Below are positions 7,098-8,479 of a stretch of DNA of 8,479 nt, in pieces. The DNA is from Wohlfahrtiimonas larvae_A (GTDB lineage Bacteria; Pseudomonadota; Gammaproteobacteria; Cardiobacteriales; Wohlfahrtiimonadaceae). How positions within the stretch are numbered: the first letter of the stretch is position 1; each line of letters begins with the position of its first letter. Position numbers and translations under genes: made by a program. Location: the NCBI GenBank assembly GCA_040394195.1, contig JBEBSR010000073.1, forward strand, positions 1 through 8,479, in the 5' to 3' direction. The notes below the pieces were generated by a model. That model was not told the origin of the DNA. It did no database searches and worked only from the letters and a program-made list of their open reading frames with translations.

Positions 7098-8132
7098 ATG
7101 TTATTGTCAGAAATTTTTACACATATTGCTCAACATGTGAATGATCTTGTATTGCAAGGTGATGGTAATTGTGAAATTCAGAGATTGGCAACAATTCAGA
7201 ATGCTCATCAAGGTGATATTGCTTTCATCAATAATGTGAAATATCGCCAATATTTAGAAGAAACAGAAGCATCTGTTGTGATTTTATCTCCAGATTTGGC
7301 TGAGGAATATAAAGGTAATGCATTAATTACTAAGAATCCTTATTTAGCTTGGGCGTATGTTTCTCATTTATTTGATACCCGTAGAGCAAGTTTACCGAAT
7401 CAAATTCATACATCTGCAACAATTGCTGAGTCGGCAATTATTGGTGAAAATGTATTTATTGGTGCTAATGTTGTCATTGAAGATTATGTGAAAATTGGCA
7501 GCAATAGCGTGATTAAAGCGGGTTCTGTGATTGAAGAAAACACAGTATTGGGTGAAGGATGTTTTATTTATCCTAATGTGACTATTTGCTATAACTGTGT
7601 TTTAGGCGATCGAGTAACATTGCATCCTGGAGTTGTAATTGGTGCGGAAGGATTTGGCTTTGCGCCTAGCTCTAAAGGTTATGTAAAAATTGCACAAGTA
7701 GGCCGTGTGATTTTATCGGATGATGTAGATATTGGTGCCAACAGTTGTATCGACCGTGGTGCAATTGAAGATACATTTGTTGGGAAAGGCACTAAGATAG
7801 ATAACCACGTACAGTTAGGTCATAATGGTTTGGTGGGTGAAAATACTGTAATTTCAGGATTTACTGGCATTGCTGGCTCATGCACAATTGGTAATAATGT
7901 TGTGATTGGTGGCGGTGTTGGTATTAATGGCCATATTAAATTACACGATGGTGTAATGGTAACAGGCGATACAATGGTGACACATTCATTAGTTGAACCA
8001 GGTGTTTATTCCTCTGGAATGCCAGTGACAGATAATCGTAGTTGGCGCAGAAATGTTGTGCAATTACAACAAATTGATAAACTCTATCGTCGTGTGAAGG
8101 CGTTAGAAAAGAAAATAGACTTTGAAGAATAA
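7098..8132 (+). CDS. lpxD: UDP-3-O-acylglucosamine N-acyltransferase (lipid A biosynthesis)
   Basis: This cytoplasmic homotrimeric enzyme transfers a 3-hydroxyacyl chain from ACP to the 2-amino group of UDP-3-O-acyl-glucosamine, the third step of lipid A synthesis. The protein has 344 residues (E. coli 341). An N-terminal uridine-binding domain spans about 1-100. A left-handed beta-helix of hexapeptide repeats (I-G-x-x-x-x pattern) spans about 105-300. A C-terminal helix (about 320-342) follows. The catalytic His is 242 (in QLGHN, E. coli H239) and the second conserved His is 279 (in INGH, E. coli H276). GFGF is at 185-188, and EPGVYSSGMP (300-309) is typical. The ATG lies one base after the skp stop, with AGAGA (7087-7091) six bases upstream inside skp. 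Acyl-chain length preference cannot be read from the sequence by eye. Confidence 0.97.
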   Translation: MLLSEIFTHIAQHVNDLVLQGDGNCEIQRLATIQNAHQGDIAFINNVKYRQYLEETEASVVILSPDLAEEYKGNALITKNPYLAWAYVSHLFDTRRASLPNQIHTSATIAESAIIGENVFIGANVVIEDYVKIGSNSVIKAGSVIEENTVLGEGCFIYPNVTICYNCVLGDRVTLHPGVVIGAEGFGFAPSSKGYVKIAQVGRVILSDDVDIGANSCIDRGAIEDTFVGKGTKIDNHVQLGHNGLVGENTVISGFTGIAGSCTIGNNVVIGGGVGINGHIKLHDGVMVTGDTMVTHSLVEPGVYSSGMPVTDNRSWRRNVVQLQQIDKLYRRVKALEKKIDFEE

Positions 8133-8136
8133 GGAA

Positions 8137-8144
8137 AAGGTGAG
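8137..8144 (+). promoter_or_regulatory. Ribosome binding site of fabZ
   Basis: AAGGTGAG lies three bases before the GTG at 8148 (AAGG itself seven bases before). A second purine run, AAGGA, is at 8131-8135. This is the strongest Shine-Dalgarno-like sequence in the window, and it supports the unusual GTG start over the in-frame ATG at 8184. Confidence 0.6.
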
Positions 8145-8147
8145 ATT

Positions 8148-8479
8148 GTGTCTGAATCTAAAATTATTGATATCAACGAAATTATGAAGTATTTACCTCA
8201 TCGTTATCCGTTTTTGATGATCGATCGAGTGTTGGATTATGTAGAAGGTGAAACATTAGTTGCACGTAAAAATGTAACATATAACGAGCCTTATTTTACA
8301 GGTCATTTCCCAGTTAAACCTATTATGCCTGGCGTAATGATTTTAGAAGCAATTGCACAAGCAACTGGTATTTTAGCTTATAAAACTGCTGGTGAAGATG
8401 CAACACCAAATTCAATCTACTATTTTGTGGGTATTGATAAAGCACGTTTCAGAAAGCCTGTTGAACCAGGTGATACAAT
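8148..8479 (+). CDS. fabZ: 3-hydroxyacyl-ACP dehydratase FabZ, 3' partial
   Basis: FabZ dehydrates (3R)-hydroxyacyl-ACP to trans-2-enoyl-ACP in each type II fatty-acid elongation cycle. It draws on the same hydroxyacyl-ACP that LpxD and LpxA use, so its position beside lpxD links phospholipid and lipid A synthesis. The 110 codons in the window translate to a hot-dog fold. LPHRYPFLMIDRV is at 16-28, the catalytic His53 is in GHFP, PIMPGVMILEAIAQATG is at 58-74 with catalytic Glu67, and YYFVGIDKARFRKPVEPGD at 91-109. The start is taken as GTG at 8148, 15 bases after lpxD, because the best ribosome site precedes it and the extra N-terminal helix matches E. coli FabZ. The ATG at 8184 would remove 12 residues. 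About 35-40 C-terminal residues are beyond the window; lpxA is the expected next gene. Confidence 0.96.
   Translation, partial: MSESKIIDINEIMKYLPHRYPFLMIDRVLDYVEGETLVARKNVTYNEPYFTGHFPVKPIMPGVMILEAIAQATGILAYKTAGEDATPNSIYYFVGIDKARFRKPVEPGDT

Noticed and set aside
7410..8000. Periodic GGT/ATT-rich pattern in lpxD as a DNA repeat
   Set aside because: It reflects the hexapeptide repeats of the LpxD beta-helix at protein level, not a nucleotide repeat.
1..8479. tRNA/rRNA genes, CRISPR array, insertion sequence, prophage or defence system
   Set aside because: Coding density is nearly complete with core envelope genes, the longest gap is 89 bases, and no terminal inverted repeats, transposase motifs, spaced direct repeats or tRNA-like cloverleaf were seen.

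Overview
The window is one uninterrupted, co-directional (+ strand) block of eight cell-envelope genes: uppS (5' end cut off), cdsA, dxr, rseP, bamA, skp, lpxD and fabZ (3' end cut off). All eight are recognised from family motifs, and every complete gene has close to the family's normal length with its key residues in place. There are no RNA genes, mobile elements, CRISPR arrays or large repeats, and I see no sign of horizontal transfer. This is a core housekeeping locus, not an accessory island.

Organism: lipid A synthesis (lpxD), outer-membrane protein assembly (bamA, skp) and site-2 proteolysis by an RseP-type enzyme indicate a Gram-negative proteobacterium. The protein sequences look gammaproteobacterial. 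The order uppS-cdsA-dxr-rseP is the Pseudomonas/Acinetobacter-type arrangement, not the Escherichia coli one, where dxr precedes uppS. The DNA is clearly AT-rich (about 40% GC or lower by eye). That would fit low-GC gammaproteobacteria such as Cardiobacteriales relatives (Ignatzschineria, Wohlfahrtiimonas), Moraxellaceae or Legionellales. I cannot place the genus without a database search.

Layout: positions 1-2722 hold the lipid-precursor genes. UppS makes the undecaprenyl carrier lipid, CdsA makes CDP-diacylglycerol for phospholipids, and Dxr starts the MEP pathway that supplies UppS with isoprenoid units. Positions 2726-4078 hold rseP, the intramembrane protease of the envelope-stress pathway. 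The 89-base gap at 4079-4167 is the only spacing longer than about 20 bases and is the only obvious place for a local promoter. Positions 4168-7096 hold bamA and skp, which fold outer-membrane proteins and chaperone them through the periplasm. Positions 7098-8479 hold lpxD and the start of fabZ, which use the same 3-hydroxyacyl-ACP pool for lipid A and for fatty-acid elongation. Spacings elsewhere run from a 4-base overlap (cdsA/dxr) to 19 bases (bamA/skp), so co-transcription is likely. No terminator is visible.

I did not find a novel system. The observations worth a second look are small: a cysteine pair in extracellular loop 4 of BamA with a shortened loop 6, an unusually acidic Skp, a dxr start with no Shine-Dalgarno sequence, and the short bamA leader.
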